DNA of 9,385 bases from Agaricicola taiwanensis_A (GTDB taxonomy: Bacteria > Pseudomonadota > Alphaproteobacteria > Rhizobiales > Methylopilaceae), in contig JBEBSP010000105.1 of assembly GCA_040394255.1 (NCBI GenBank), forward strand, positions 1 to 9,385, given 5' to 3'. Position numbers and translations under genes: made by a program. Shown here piece after piece: positions 1 through 6,430 of the stretch; within the stretch, counting starts at the first letter, position 1; every line of letters begins with the position of its first letter. The notes under the pieces are model-generated. The model saw only the letters and a list, made by a program, of their open reading frames with translations. It searched no databases and was not told where the DNA came from.

Positions 1-432
1 GGGCAGCTGCCCCAGGGTGCCGATCACCTCCGGATGGCCGGCATGGCCGACCAGCACGATCTCGCGCCCGCGCTTGTGGTGGATCTCGGCCTCGCGATGC
101 ACCTTGGTCACCAGCGGGCAGGTGGCGTCGATCCAGAACAGGTTGCGCCGCTGGGCCTCGTCGGGAACCTTCTTGGCGACGCCATGGGCGGAAAAGATCA
201 CCGGCCGGTCGGCGGCGGGCACCTCGTCCAGCTCGGCCACGAACACCGCGCCCTTCGCCTTCAGGCCCTCGACCACATATTTGTTGTGGACGATCTCGTG
301 CCGCACATAGACCGGCGGGCCATAGATCTTCAGCGCCTGCTCGACCGCGTCAATGGCGCGCACCACCCCGGCGCAGAAGCCGCGCGGCGCGCACAGGAGG
401 ATGCGGAGAGGGGGCTTGGTCGGATCGGTCAT
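1..432 (-). CDS. ispH: 4-hydroxy-3-methylbut-2-enyl diphosphate reductase (IspH/LytB), N-terminal 144 codons, cut by window edge
   Basis: IspH is the last enzyme of the MEP pathway. It is a cytoplasmic [4Fe-4S] reductase that turns HMBPP into IPP and DMAPP. Reading the minus strand from ATG at 432-430 gives an open frame of 144 codons that runs off position 1 with no stop. Diagnostic motifs are all present: PRGFCAGV with the first cluster cysteine (C20), EIVHNKYVV (H49), FSAHGV (H83), DATCPLVTKVH with the second cluster cysteine (C105), and GHAGHPEVIGT with H133 and E135. These correspond to the substrate-binding histidines and catalytic glutamate of E. coli IspH. The third cluster cysteine would lie beyond the window. 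A GAGAG lies just upstream of the ATG, and the start suits the family, whose first motif is normally 10-20 residues in. It is divergent from the lipoprotein gene, about 105 bases apart. No damage is seen in the visible part. Confidence 0.96.
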   Translation of the reverse strand, partial: MTDPTKPPLRILLCAPRGFCAGVVRAIDAVEQALKIYGPPVYVRHEIVHNKYVVEGLKAKGAVFVAELDEVPAADRPVIFSAHGVAKKVPDEAQRRNLFWIDATCPLVTKVHREAEIHHKRGREIVLVGHAGHPEVIGTLGQLP

Positions 433-478
433 GGCTCTCGGTCGGTCTCAGGCCGGAGTTGGGATGGCGGCGCCTGCC

Positions 479-509
479 TTGTCAAGCCGCGCCGCATTTG
501 CGCTATAAG
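479..509 (+). promoter_or_regulatory. Putative sigma-70-type promoter for the lipoprotein gene
   Basis: A TTGTCA (479-484) stands 18-19 bases before an overlapping CTATAA/TATAAG (503-509). This is close to the housekeeping consensus, and the GCTATAAG context resembles alphaproteobacterial -10 elements. It lies in the ispH-lipoprotein gap and points at the ATG at 538, leaving a leader of roughly 20 bases that contains the ribosome binding site GGGAG (527-531). Called by eye only. Confidence 0.55.
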
Positions 510-537
510 GACGGCTCGGGATCGACGGGAGACAGAC

Positions 538-1146
538 ATGGCCATAGGACTTGCGCGCGCGGCGCTCGGAATTCTGCTGGTGACGGGCCTTGCGGGCTGC
601 GGTTCCACCGGCGGCGACGGTTCCTCCGGCAGCAGCAAGCTCGCCAACATCATCTTCCTCAACCAGGCCAACCCGCCGCCGGCGCCCGAGCCCATCCAGA
701 AGGTGGCGATCGCCTGCCCGCCAACGACCGTGCTGCCCGGCACCTCCTCCATCCAGGTCTATGCGCCGGGCGGCGAGGGCGATCCCTTCTCGCTGCGCCA
801 TCAGGTCTCGGTCGGCGAGATCGCGCGCGAATGCATCAACCTCGGCGCCGAAGTCGCGATCCGCGTCGGCGTGCAGGGCCGCATCCTCGCCGGGCCGAAG
901 GGCGGCGGCGGCAGCGTCGACGTGCCGGTGCGCGTGGTGCTGGTCGATGCCAAGGACAACCCGGTCTATTCCAATCTGACGCGCGTGCGCGTGGCGCTGC
1001 CCGCCGGTCAGGCGAGCCAGACCTTCACCCACGTCGAGGAAGGATTGACGGTTCCCCTGCCGCCGCGCGGGCTGCGCGGATACCGCATCCTGGTCGGCTT
1101 CGACGCGCAGGGAAGAGACGGCGGGAAAACCGGCCGGCGCGGTTGA
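538..1146 (+). CDS. Putative lipoprotein of unknown function (202 aa)
   Basis: I cannot assign a function. The frame is open upstream to position 34, but that part is antisense to ispH. The true start is taken as the ATG at 538, which has GGGAG six bases before it and opens a signal peptide: a short positively charged start, a hydrophobic stretch (about residues 9-19) and a LAGC lipobox with Cys21 as the lipidation site. A Gly/Ser-rich linker (about 22-33) and a Pro-rich stretch (about 46-52) follow. Then comes a compact, probably beta-rich domain (about 54-195) with a CPP near its start and segments such as GEIARECINLG, IRVGVQGRIL, VDVPVRVVLVD and SQTFTHVEEGL. From memory, similar lipoproteins with the pattern 'CP..., G...ARECA, VGVQGR, GP.G.., VDVP.R' are widespread in Hyphomicrobiales and annotated hypothetical. 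It probably sits in the outer membrane or periplasm. Its stop codon overlaps the proposed gcv promoter. Confidence 0.82.
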   Translation: MAIGLARAALGILLVTGLAGCGSTGGDGSSGSSKLANIIFLNQANPPPAPEPIQKVAIACPPTTVLPGTSSIQVYAPGGEGDPFSLRHQVSVGEIARECINLGAEVAIRVGVQGRILAGPKGGGGSVDVPVRVVLVDAKDNPVYSNLTRVRVALPAGQASQTFTHVEEGLTVPLPPRGLRGYRILVGFDAQGRDGGKTGRRG

Positions 1147-1173
1147 CTCTTCGCCCCGCCCGCGAAAGATAGT
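1143..1173 (+). promoter_or_regulatory. Putative promoter of the glycine cleavage operon, with a GANTC site in the -35
   Basis: TTGACT (1143-1148), overlapping the lipoprotein stop codon, is followed after 19 bases by GATAGT (1168-1173); shifting the -10 call by one or two bases gives 17-18. Transcription would start near 1180, about ten bases before the first riboswitch aptamer, which is the usual arrangement. The bases 1145-1149 read GACTC, a CcrM (GANTC) target inside and just past the -35. The -10 is a weak match (4 of 6). Confidence 0.5.
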
Positions 1174-1190
1174 CTCCGTTCGCAGAAGCG

Positions 1191-1381
1191 ACGCGGGAGA
1201 TGCCGGTCTTGAAGGCCGGAGCCGAAGGCGCAACCGCCCCGGAAACGCTCAGGCAAAAGGACCGCGCGCCAAGGACGCTCTGGAAAGCAGCCCGCGGGTC
1301 ACGCCGCGTGTTCACCGACGGAGTAAGCGGAGGCGCACAAGCGCCCCGTGAATCTCTCAGGTTCCGTGACAGAGGGGGCGC
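1191..1381 (+). promoter_or_regulatory. Tandem (two-aptamer) glycine riboswitch upstream of gcvT
   Basis: This cis-acting RNA binds glycine and controls the gcv operon. Aptamer 1 (about 1191-1297) is closed by the perfect stem CGCGGG (1192-1197) / CCCGCG (1291-1296). It carries the class signatures GGGAGA, GCCGAAGGCGCAACCGCC, the GCTCAGGCAAAAGGACCG core and a GCTCTGGAAAGC 3' strand. Aptamer 2 (about 1303-1381) carries CACCGACGGAGTAAGCGG, GTGAATCTCTCAGGTTCCG and GACAGAGGGGG. Order and spacing match the known glycine riboswitch, where both aptamers precede one expression platform. A GCG (1188-1190) / CGC (1302-1304) pairing could form the leader-linker P0 helix. No U-tract terminator is visible before gcvT, so control at translation initiation is more likely than attenuation. 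Outer boundaries are approximate. Confidence 0.94.
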
Positions 1382-1414
1382 ATACGGGCGGCGAACCCGT
1401 GTGGGCAACCCCAT
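1382..1414 (+). promoter_or_regulatory. Possible expression platform between riboswitch and gcvT start
   Basis: Two small hairpins can form between aptamer 2 and the gcvT ATG: ACGGG (1384-1388) / CCCGT (1396-1400) with a 7-base loop, and TGGG (1402-1405) / CCCA (1410-1413) with a CAAC loop. The second would hide the only Shine-Dalgarno-like bases (GGG, 1403-1405) of the ATG at 1415. The CCCC could alternatively pair with the G-run at the 3' end of aptamer 2 (1374-1378), which gives a way for glycine binding to change access to the start. The structure is read by eye and the mechanism is inferred. Confidence 0.3.
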
Positions 1415-2572
1415 ATGGACGCGCGGAAAGACAGAACCTTGGCAGACACCCTATCCGACCTGAAGACCACGCCCCTGACCCGCGCCCATGAAGCGCTGGG
1501 CGCGCGCATGGTTCCCTTCGCGGGCTACAGCATGCCGGTGCAGTACCCCAGGGGCGTCCTGGGCGAGCACGTCTGGACCCGCGCGCATGCGGGCCTGTTC
1601 GACGTGTCGCACATGGGGCAGGGCTTCCTCATGGGGCCGAGCCATGAGGTCACCGCCCGCGCGCTGGAAAGACTGGTGCCCTCCGACATCGTCAACCTGA
1701 AGCGCGGCCAGCAGCGCTATTCCATGCTCCTGTCCGACGAGGGCGGGATACTGGACGACCTCATGGTGTCCCGCCCGGCCTTGCCGGAGCTGAACGGGCA
1801 GTTGTTCCTGATCGTCAACGCCGCCAACAAGGAAGCCGACTGGGCGCACATCGCGGCCCGTCTGCCCGATGGCGTGACCGTCCGCCGGGCCGACGACATG
1901 GCCCTCCTGGCGCTGCAGGGTCCGGAGGCCGAAAAGGTCCTCTCCCGTTTCGCGCCCGGAGCCGCCGGCCTCGCCTTCATGACGCGCGGCGTCTTCCAGG
2001 CCGATGGCCTCACGCTCTATGTCTCGCGCTCCGGCTACACCGGCGAGGACGGTTTTGAGATATCGGTGCTGGCCGAGCACGTCGAAACGCTCTGGAACAG
2101 GCTCCTGGCCGAGCCCGAGGTCGAGGCGATCGGTCTCGGTGCGCGCGACAGCCTGCGCCTCGAAGCCGGTTTCTGCCTTCATGGCCACGACATCGACGCC
2201 GCCACCAATCCCGTCGAGGCCGATCTGGTCTGGGCGATCCAGAAGCGCCGCCGGCTCGAGGGCGGCTTCCCCGGCGCGGACCGCATCCTGAACGACCTGC
2301 GCACCGGTCCGGCGCGCAAGCGCGTGGCCATCCAGCCCGCGGGCCGCGCGCCGGCGCGGGAAGGCTGCGAGATCGTCGATGCCGGCGGCACGTCCATCGG
2401 CCGGGTGACGTCGGGCGGCTTTGGCCCGAGCGCAGGCGGCCCCGTCGCCATGGGCTATGTTTCGGCGGCCTATGCCGCGCCCGGCACATCGGTCAATCTC
2501 ATCGTGCGCGGCGAGCCCCGACCCGCCGTGATCGTGCCGCCGCCCTTCGTGCCACACCGCTACAAACGCTGA
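1415..2572 (+). CDS. gcvT: Aminomethyltransferase, glycine cleavage system T protein (385 aa)
   Basis: The T protein takes the aminomethyl group from lipoylated H protein, passes the methylene to tetrahydrofolate and releases ammonia. Family motifs occur in order: MVPFAGYSMPVQY near the start, FDVSHMGQ, GGILDDLMV with the conserved aspartates D114/D115, NAANKEADW, LALQGP, SGYTGEDGFE (about 206-215), ARDSLRLEAG (from 243), and GRVTSGGFGPS in the C-terminal barrel. Length fits the family. The start is uncertain. ATG 1415 follows the riboswitch but has only a weak GGG nine bases upstream. An in-frame TTG at 1439 has GGAAAG eight bases upstream and would give MADTLSDLKTTPL, nearer the usual N-terminus. 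It is the first gene of the riboswitch-controlled operon; gcvH follows after 16 bases. Confidence 0.97.
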   Translation: MDARKDRTLADTLSDLKTTPLTRAHEALGARMVPFAGYSMPVQYPRGVLGEHVWTRAHAGLFDVSHMGQGFLMGPSHEVTARALERLVPSDIVNLKRGQQRYSMLLSDEGGILDDLMVSRPALPELNGQLFLIVNAANKEADWAHIAARLPDGVTVRRADDMALLALQGPEAEKVLSRFAPGAAGLAFMTRGVFQADGLTLYVSRSGYTGEDGFEISVLAEHVETLWNRLLAEPEVEAIGLGARDSLRLEAGFCLHGHDIDAATNPVEADLVWAIQKRRRLEGGFPGADRILNDLRTGPARKRVAIQPAGRAPAREGCEIVDAGGTSIGRVTSGGFGPSAGGPVAMGYVSAAYAAPGTSVNLIVRGEPRPAVIVPPPFVPHRYKR

Positions 2573-2588
2573 TCCTGGGAAACCGACG

Positions 2589-2960
2589 ATGTCCACCACC
2601 CGCTACACCAAAGACCACGAATATGTCCGCGTCGAAGGCGATATCGCCACCGTGGGCATCACCGATTTCGCGCAAGGGCAGCTCGGCGATGTCGTCTATG
2701 TCGAGCTTCCGGCCGTCGGCAGGACGGTGGCCAAGGGCGACGAGGCCGCCGTCGTCGAAAGCGTGAAGGCCGCCAGCGAGATCTACGCCCCGGTGTCCGG
2801 AGAGATCGTCGAGGTCAACGGCGCGCTGGAAGGCGCGCCGGCGACCGTCAACGAGGACCCCGCCGGCAAGGGCTGGTTCCTCAAGATCAGGCTGTCCGAC
2901 CCCTCCGATCTCGATGATCTGATGGATGAGGCCGCCTACAGGATTCATGCTGGCGAGTGA
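2589..2960 (+). CDS. gcvH: Glycine cleavage system H protein, lipoyl carrier (123 aa)
   Basis: The H protein carries the aminomethyl intermediate on a lipoyl-lysine and shuttles it between the P, T and L proteins. The N-terminus RYTKDHEYVR, the GITDFAQGQLGDVVYVELP strand and the lipoylation site in VVESVKAASE (K60) are all intact, followed by PVSGEIVEVN and the KGWFLKI segment. The length of 123 residues is typical of bacterial GcvH. The ATG at 2589 has GGGAAA eight or fewer bases upstream in the 16-base gap after gcvT, so it is surely co-transcribed. The C-terminal codons contain a GATTC (GANTC) site at 2942-2946. Nothing is missing. Confidence 0.97.
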   Translation: MSTTRYTKDHEYVRVEGDIATVGITDFAQGQLGDVVYVELPAVGRTVAKGDEAAVVESVKAASEIYAPVSGEIVEVNGALEGAPATVNEDPAGKGWFLKIRLSDPSDLDDLMDEAAYRIHAGE

Positions 2961-2966
2961 TCCTTT

Positions 2967-2991
2967 TCCCGTGCCCCCAGGGGGAACGGGA
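2967..2991 (+). terminator. Imperfect G/C hairpin in the gcvH-gcvPA gap
   Basis: TCCCGT (2967-2972) pairs with ACGGGA (2986-2991), and CCCC (2974-2977) with GGGG (2981-2984) around a CAG loop, with one G/A mismatch between the two blocks. It starts seven bases after the gcvH stop. No U-run follows, so it may be a partial terminator, a 3'-end stabiliser of gcvTH mRNA or a processing site. Only the folding potential is seen directly. Confidence 0.45.
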
Positions 2992-3004
2992 CCTTGCCCG
3001 ACCC

Positions 3005-3046
3005 GGGGCGGAAGCCTTGACGCCAGATCACCGGCGCTTCCGCCCC
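3005..3046 (+). terminator. Perfect 11-bp hairpin in the gcvH-gcvPA gap (attenuator or mRNA stabiliser)
   Basis: GGGGCGGAAGC (3005-3015) is the exact reverse complement of GCTTCCGCCCC (3036-3046), separated by 20 bases. The following bases (cacgccttcttgctgg) are only mildly T-rich, so a classical intrinsic terminator is not convincing. With the preceding hairpin it fills much of the 147-base gap and could set the ratio of gcvTH to gcvPAB message. It may also simply mark the end of gcvTH, with a separate promoter for gcvPA that I do not see. Confidence 0.55.
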
Positions 3047-3107
3047 ACGCCTTCTTGCTGGAACGAGAACCAGCCGAGCACAGCACGCCAACACCCAAGA
3101 GACGGCC

Positions 3108-4454
3108 ATGCGCTACCTGCCCCTGACGCCTGAAGACCGCACCGACATGCTGGCGCGCGTCGGCGTGTCCTCCATCGACGACCTGTTCGCCGACATCCCC
3201 GCCAAGGTGCGCCAGACCGAACTGCCGGACCTGCCGCGCGCTAAAGGCGAGATGGAGGTGGAGCGCATCCTCGGCCGCATGGCGGCGCGGAACGTCTCGG
3301 CCTCGTCCGTGCCCTTCTTCGTCGGGGCGGGCGCCTACAAGCACCATGTCCCGGCCTCGGTCGACCACCTGATCCAGCGTTCGGAGTTCCTGACCTCCTA
3401 CACGCCCTATCAGCCGGAGATCGCCCAGGGCACGCTGCAATACCTCTACGAGTTCCAGACCCAGGTCGCGATGCTGACCGGCATGGATGTCGCCAACGCC
3501 TCCATGTACGACGGCTCCACCGGCACCGGCGAGGCCGTCCTGATGGCCCATCGCGTCACGAAACGGCGGAAAGCGGTGCTCTCGGGCGGGCTGCACCCGC
3601 ACTACCGCGAGGTGGTGGAGACGCTGGGCCGCTTCGCCGACGACCGGATCGTGTCCCTTGCCCCCGACGTGCGCGCTACGGAGGACATTCTGGGCGCCAT
3701 CGACGACGAGACCTCCTGCGTGGTGGTCCAGTCGCCCGACGTCTACGGCAACCTGCGCGATCTTCGCCCCATCGCCGAGAAGGCCCATGCCCATGGCGCG
3801 CTCTTGGTGGCGGTCTTCACCGAGGCCATGTCGCTGGGCCTCGTGGAATCGCCCGGTGCGCAGGGCGCGGACATCGTGGTCGGCGAGGGCCAGTCCATCG
3901 GCAACCCGCTGACCTTCGGCGGCCCCTATGTCGGCCTCTTCGCCACCCGCGAGAAATACATCCGCCAGATGCCGGGCCGCCTCTGCGGCGAGACCGTGGA
4001 TGCGGAAGGAAAGCGCGGCTACGTGCTGACGCTCTCGACCCGCGAGCAGCACATCCGCCGCGACAAGGCGACCTCCAACATCTGCACCAACTCCGGCCTC
4101 TGCTGCCTGGCCTTCACCATCCACATGTCGCTCCTGGGCGAGGCGGGCCTCCGGCGCACGGCGGAAACCTGCCACGCCAACGCGGTGCTGCTGGCGGACG
4201 CTCTGGGCGCGGTGCCGGGCGTCGAGGTGCTGAACGAGACCTTCTTCAACGAGTTCACGCTGAAGGTGCCGGGCCGGGCCGCCGATGTGATCGAGAAGCT
4301 GGCGGCCAGGGGCGTCCTTGGCGGCGTGCCGGTGTCGCGGCTGGCGCCGGGCAGGGTGGAGCTTGAGGGGCTGATCCTCGTCGCCTCCACCGAGGTCAAC
4401 AGCGATGAGGACCGTGCGGCCTATGCCAAGGCATTGAAAGAGGTGCTGTCATGA
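3108..4454 (+). CDS. gcvPA: Glycine dehydrogenase (decarboxylating) subunit 1, P-protein alpha half (448 aa)
   Basis: This is one half of a split P protein. With GcvPB it decarboxylates glycine in a PLP-dependent reaction and loads the aminomethyl group on GcvH. The protein starts MRYLPLTPEDRTDML and shows the subunit 1 motifs TSYTPYQPEIAQGTLQ (about 96-111), ANASMYDGSTGTGEA (about 129-143), VVVQSPDVYGNLRDL, GEGQSIGNPLTFGGPYVG, MPGRLCGET, TREQHIRRDKATSNICTN and the C-terminal GGVPVSRL. As expected for this half, it has no PLP-binding lysine of its own. The 448-residue length is normal. ATG 3108 has AAGAGA five bases upstream. It follows gcvH after a hairpin-rich gap and overlaps gcvPB by four bases (ATGA), implying translational coupling of the two subunits. 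Confidence 0.97.
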   Translation: MRYLPLTPEDRTDMLARVGVSSIDDLFADIPAKVRQTELPDLPRAKGEMEVERILGRMAARNVSASSVPFFVGAGAYKHHVPASVDHLIQRSEFLTSYTPYQPEIAQGTLQYLYEFQTQVAMLTGMDVANASMYDGSTGTGEAVLMAHRVTKRRKAVLSGGLHPHYREVVETLGRFADDRIVSLAPDVRATEDILGAIDDETSCVVVQSPDVYGNLRDLRPIAEKAHAHGALLVAVFTEAMSLGLVESPGAQGADIVVGEGQSIGNPLTFGGPYVGLFATREKYIRQMPGRLCGETVDAEGKRGYVLTLSTREQHIRRDKATSNICTNSGLCCLAFTIHMSLLGEAGLRRTAETCHANAVLLADALGAVPGVEVLNETFFNEFTLKVPGRAADVIEKLAARGVLGGVPVSRLAPGRVELEGLILVASTEVNSDEDRAAYAKALKEVLS

Positions 4455-6025
4455 CCATGAACCGCGAAGGCCGTGGCGCGACCGCGCCGGAGACGCACGA
4501 GGTCCATCAGGACCACGGGACCTTCACCGGCAACCGCGCCCTCAGGATCGAGGAAGCGCTGCTGTTCGAGATCGGCCGCCCGGAGGTCACCGGCGTCGAC
4601 CTGCCCGAGCCGCCGAAGGTGACGAAGCGCCTCGGCGCGCTCGAACGCAAGGCCCCGATCAATCTTCCCGGCCTGTCCGAGCCGGAGGCGGTGCGCCACT
4701 ACGTCCGCCTGTCGCGCCACAACTATTCCATCGACAACGGCATCTTCCCGCTCGGTTCGTGCACCATGAAGCACAACCCGCGCCTCAACGAGAAGATGGC
4801 CCGACTGCCGGGCTTCGGTGACGTCCATCCGCTCCAGCCGCAGTCCACCGTGCCCGGCGCGATCGAGCTGATCTCCGAGCTGTCGCGCTGGCTGATCGAG
4901 CTGACCGGCATGACCGCCGTCGCCATGAGCCCCAAGGCCGGCGCGCACGGCGAGCTTTGCGGCATGATGGCGATCAAGGCCGCGCTCGACGCGCGGGGCG
5001 AGACCCGCAAGGTGGTGCTGGTGCCCGACAGCGCCCACGGCACCAATCCGGCCACCGCCGCGCTGATCGGCTTTCAGGTGAAATCCGTTCCCGCCCGCGC
5101 CGACGGCACGGTCGATCCGGCCGAGGTCGTCAGCCGCGTCGGACCCGATGTCGCCGCCATCATGCTGACCAATCCCAACACCTGCGGCCTGTTCGAGCGC
5201 GACGTGGTGGAGATCGCCAAGGCCATCCACGACGCGGGCGGCTATTTCTACTGCGACGGGGCCAACTTCAACGCCATCGTCGGCAAGGCCAGGGTCGGTG
5301 ATCTGGGCGTCGACGCCATGCACATCAACCTGCACAAGACCTTCTCCACGCCCCACGGCGGCGGCGGTCCGGGCGCGGGGCCGGTGGTGCTGTCGCAGCG
5401 TCTCGCCGCCTATGCGCCGCGCCCGCTGGTGGTGGCGGACGGCAAGGATGTGACGTTGCTGGAAGACGCGGAAGGCGGGGCGAAGCATAGCATCGGCCGC
5501 ATGACCGCCTTCCACGGCCAGATGGGCATGTACGTCCGCGCGCTCAGCTACATGCTCAGCCACGGCTCCGACGGGCTGCGGCAGGCCTCCGAGGACGCGG
5601 TGCTGAACGCCAACTACATCCGCGCCTGCCTCCAGGACCTCTATTCCGCTCCGGCGGGCGACCGGCCCTGCATGCACGAAATCCTGTTCGACGACAGCTT
5701 CCTGGAAGGCACCGGCATCACCACGCTCGATCTGGCGAAAGCCATGATCGACGAGGGCTTCCACCCCATGACGGTCTATTTCCCGCTGGTGGTGCATGGC
5801 GCCATGCTGATCGAGCCGACCGAGAGCGAGTCCCGCGCCAGCCTCGATCTCTTCATCGCCGCCATGCGCGATCTTGCCATGGCGGCGAAGGCGGGCGACA
5901 CGGCGCGCTTCAAGGAAGCCCCGCGCTACGCCCCGCGCCGCCGCCTCGACGAAACCCGCGCCGCCCGCGCCCCGAAGCTGCGCTGGACGGCGCCGGAACC
6001 GTGGAAGGCGGAAGCCGCGGAATAG
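4451..6025 (+). CDS. gcvPB: Glycine dehydrogenase (decarboxylating) subunit 2, P-protein beta half with PLP lysine (524 aa)
   Basis: This is the PLP-carrying half of the split P protein and partner of GcvPA. Motifs: RHNYSIDNGIFPLGSCTMKHNPR (GSCTMK from residue 102), FGDVHPLQPQS, SPKAGAHGELCGMMAI, DSAHGTNPATA, LTNPNTCGLFE, YCDGANFNAIVG and the PLP Schiff-base lysine K296 in INLHKTFSTPHGGGGPG. The C-terminal half has GMYVRALSYMLSHG, HEILFDD and the PTESES motif. The ATG overlaps the gcvPA stop (ATGA); a second in-frame ATG lies two codons on and could be used instead. The last 40 or so residues are Arg/Ala-rich and look variable. Its stop lies nine bases from the end of the convergent hpf gene, with no clear terminator between them. 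Confidence 0.97.
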   Translation: MTMNREGRGATAPETHEVHQDHGTFTGNRALRIEEALLFEIGRPEVTGVDLPEPPKVTKRLGALERKAPINLPGLSEPEAVRHYVRLSRHNYSIDNGIFPLGSCTMKHNPRLNEKMARLPGFGDVHPLQPQSTVPGAIELISELSRWLIELTGMTAVAMSPKAGAHGELCGMMAIKAALDARGETRKVVLVPDSAHGTNPATAALIGFQVKSVPARADGTVDPAEVVSRVGPDVAAIMLTNPNTCGLFERDVVEIAKAIHDAGGYFYCDGANFNAIVGKARVGDLGVDAMHINLHKTFSTPHGGGGPGAGPVVLSQRLAAYAPRPLVVADGKDVTLLEDAEGGAKHSIGRMTAFHGQMGMYVRALSYMLSHGSDGLRQASEDAVLNANYIRACLQDLYSAPAGDRPCMHEILFDDSFLEGTGITTLDLAKAMIDEGFHPMTVYFPLVVHGAMLIEPTESESRASLDLFIAAMRDLAMAAKAGDTARFKEAPRYAPRRRLDETRAARAPKLRWTAPEPWKAEAAE

Positions 6026-6034
6026 GCGAGGGCG

Positions 6035-6430
6035 TCACGAAGTGACCACCCGCACCGGGCTCACGGTGCCGCCCGTATGGGCCTTGGTGCGGCCCTGCTG
6101 CTTCTCCTTGAAGGCGATCAGCCGCCGCTCCGCGAGATGGAAGCTCTCGGCGATCGCCTGCCTCAGGTCGGGGTTCTGGAATTTCTGGGTCAGGTGCTCG
6201 GGTTCATGCGCCACCACGATGTCCTTGTGGCCCGGCACGCTGAGTTCGATCCGCACCACCGGGGGAATGCCCCCGCCGTTGCCGGCCTTGACCCCCTGGT
6301 CGACGCGCACGCGCGCACCGGTCAGGCGGCCATAGATTTCTTCGAGCTTCTCCACCCGCGCCGCGATGTCCTGCTTGGCCCAGTCGGCGGCGTCGATGTT
6401 GTGGAAGGCGATTTCGAGCGGCGTTTGCAT
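6035..6430 (-). CDS. HPF/RaiA (S30AE) family ribosome hibernation protein, short form (131 aa)
   Basis: Proteins of this family sit in the decoding centre of the 30S subunit and keep idle ribosomes silent in stationary phase or stress. The residue pattern fits S30AE: an N-terminal strand LEIAFHNID, a helix with DIAARVEKLEEIYGRLTGARV, a strand VVRIELSVPGHKDIVVAHEP and a second helix LRQAIAESFHLAERRLIAFKEKQQG. There is no C-terminal dimerisation domain, so it is a short form. The frame is open to 6487, but the start is set at ATG 6430-6428 because a perfect AGGAGG (6445-6440 on this strand) lies nine bases before it, while the extra upstream residues are Arg/Pro-rich and do not resemble the family. 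It is convergent with gcvPB and divergent from ccrM. The family call is by eye, so the symbol is left empty. Confidence 0.86.
   Translation of the reverse strand: MQTPLEIAFHNIDAADWAKQDIAARVEKLEEIYGRLTGARVRVDQGVKAGNGGGIPPVVRIELSVPGHKDIVVAHEPEHLTQKFQNPDLRQAIAESFHLAERRLIAFKEKQQGRTKAHTGGTVSPVRVVTS

Noticed and set aside
34..537. Upstream extension of the lipoprotein reading frame to position 34
   Set aside because: It runs antisense through ispH; the signal peptide and ribosome binding site place the start at 538.
1451..2599. A 382-codon minus-strand open frame opposite gcvT
   Set aside because: Shadow of gcvT with a biased composition and no family motifs.
2499..4175. A 558-codon open frame antisense to gcvH and gcvPA
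   Set aside because: It mirrors a strong GC third-position bias: its residues are low-complexity Ala/Gly/Arg/Asp/His and match no family, while the plus strand encodes clear GcvH and GcvPA.
4421..5797. A 458-codon open frame antisense to gcvPB
   Set aside because: The same GC-bias artefact; no motifs, no ribosome binding site, and it would overlap a fully recognised gene.
6026..6034. Terminator between convergent gcvPB and hpf
   Set aside because: The gap is nine bases and no stem with a U-run was found across the two gene ends.
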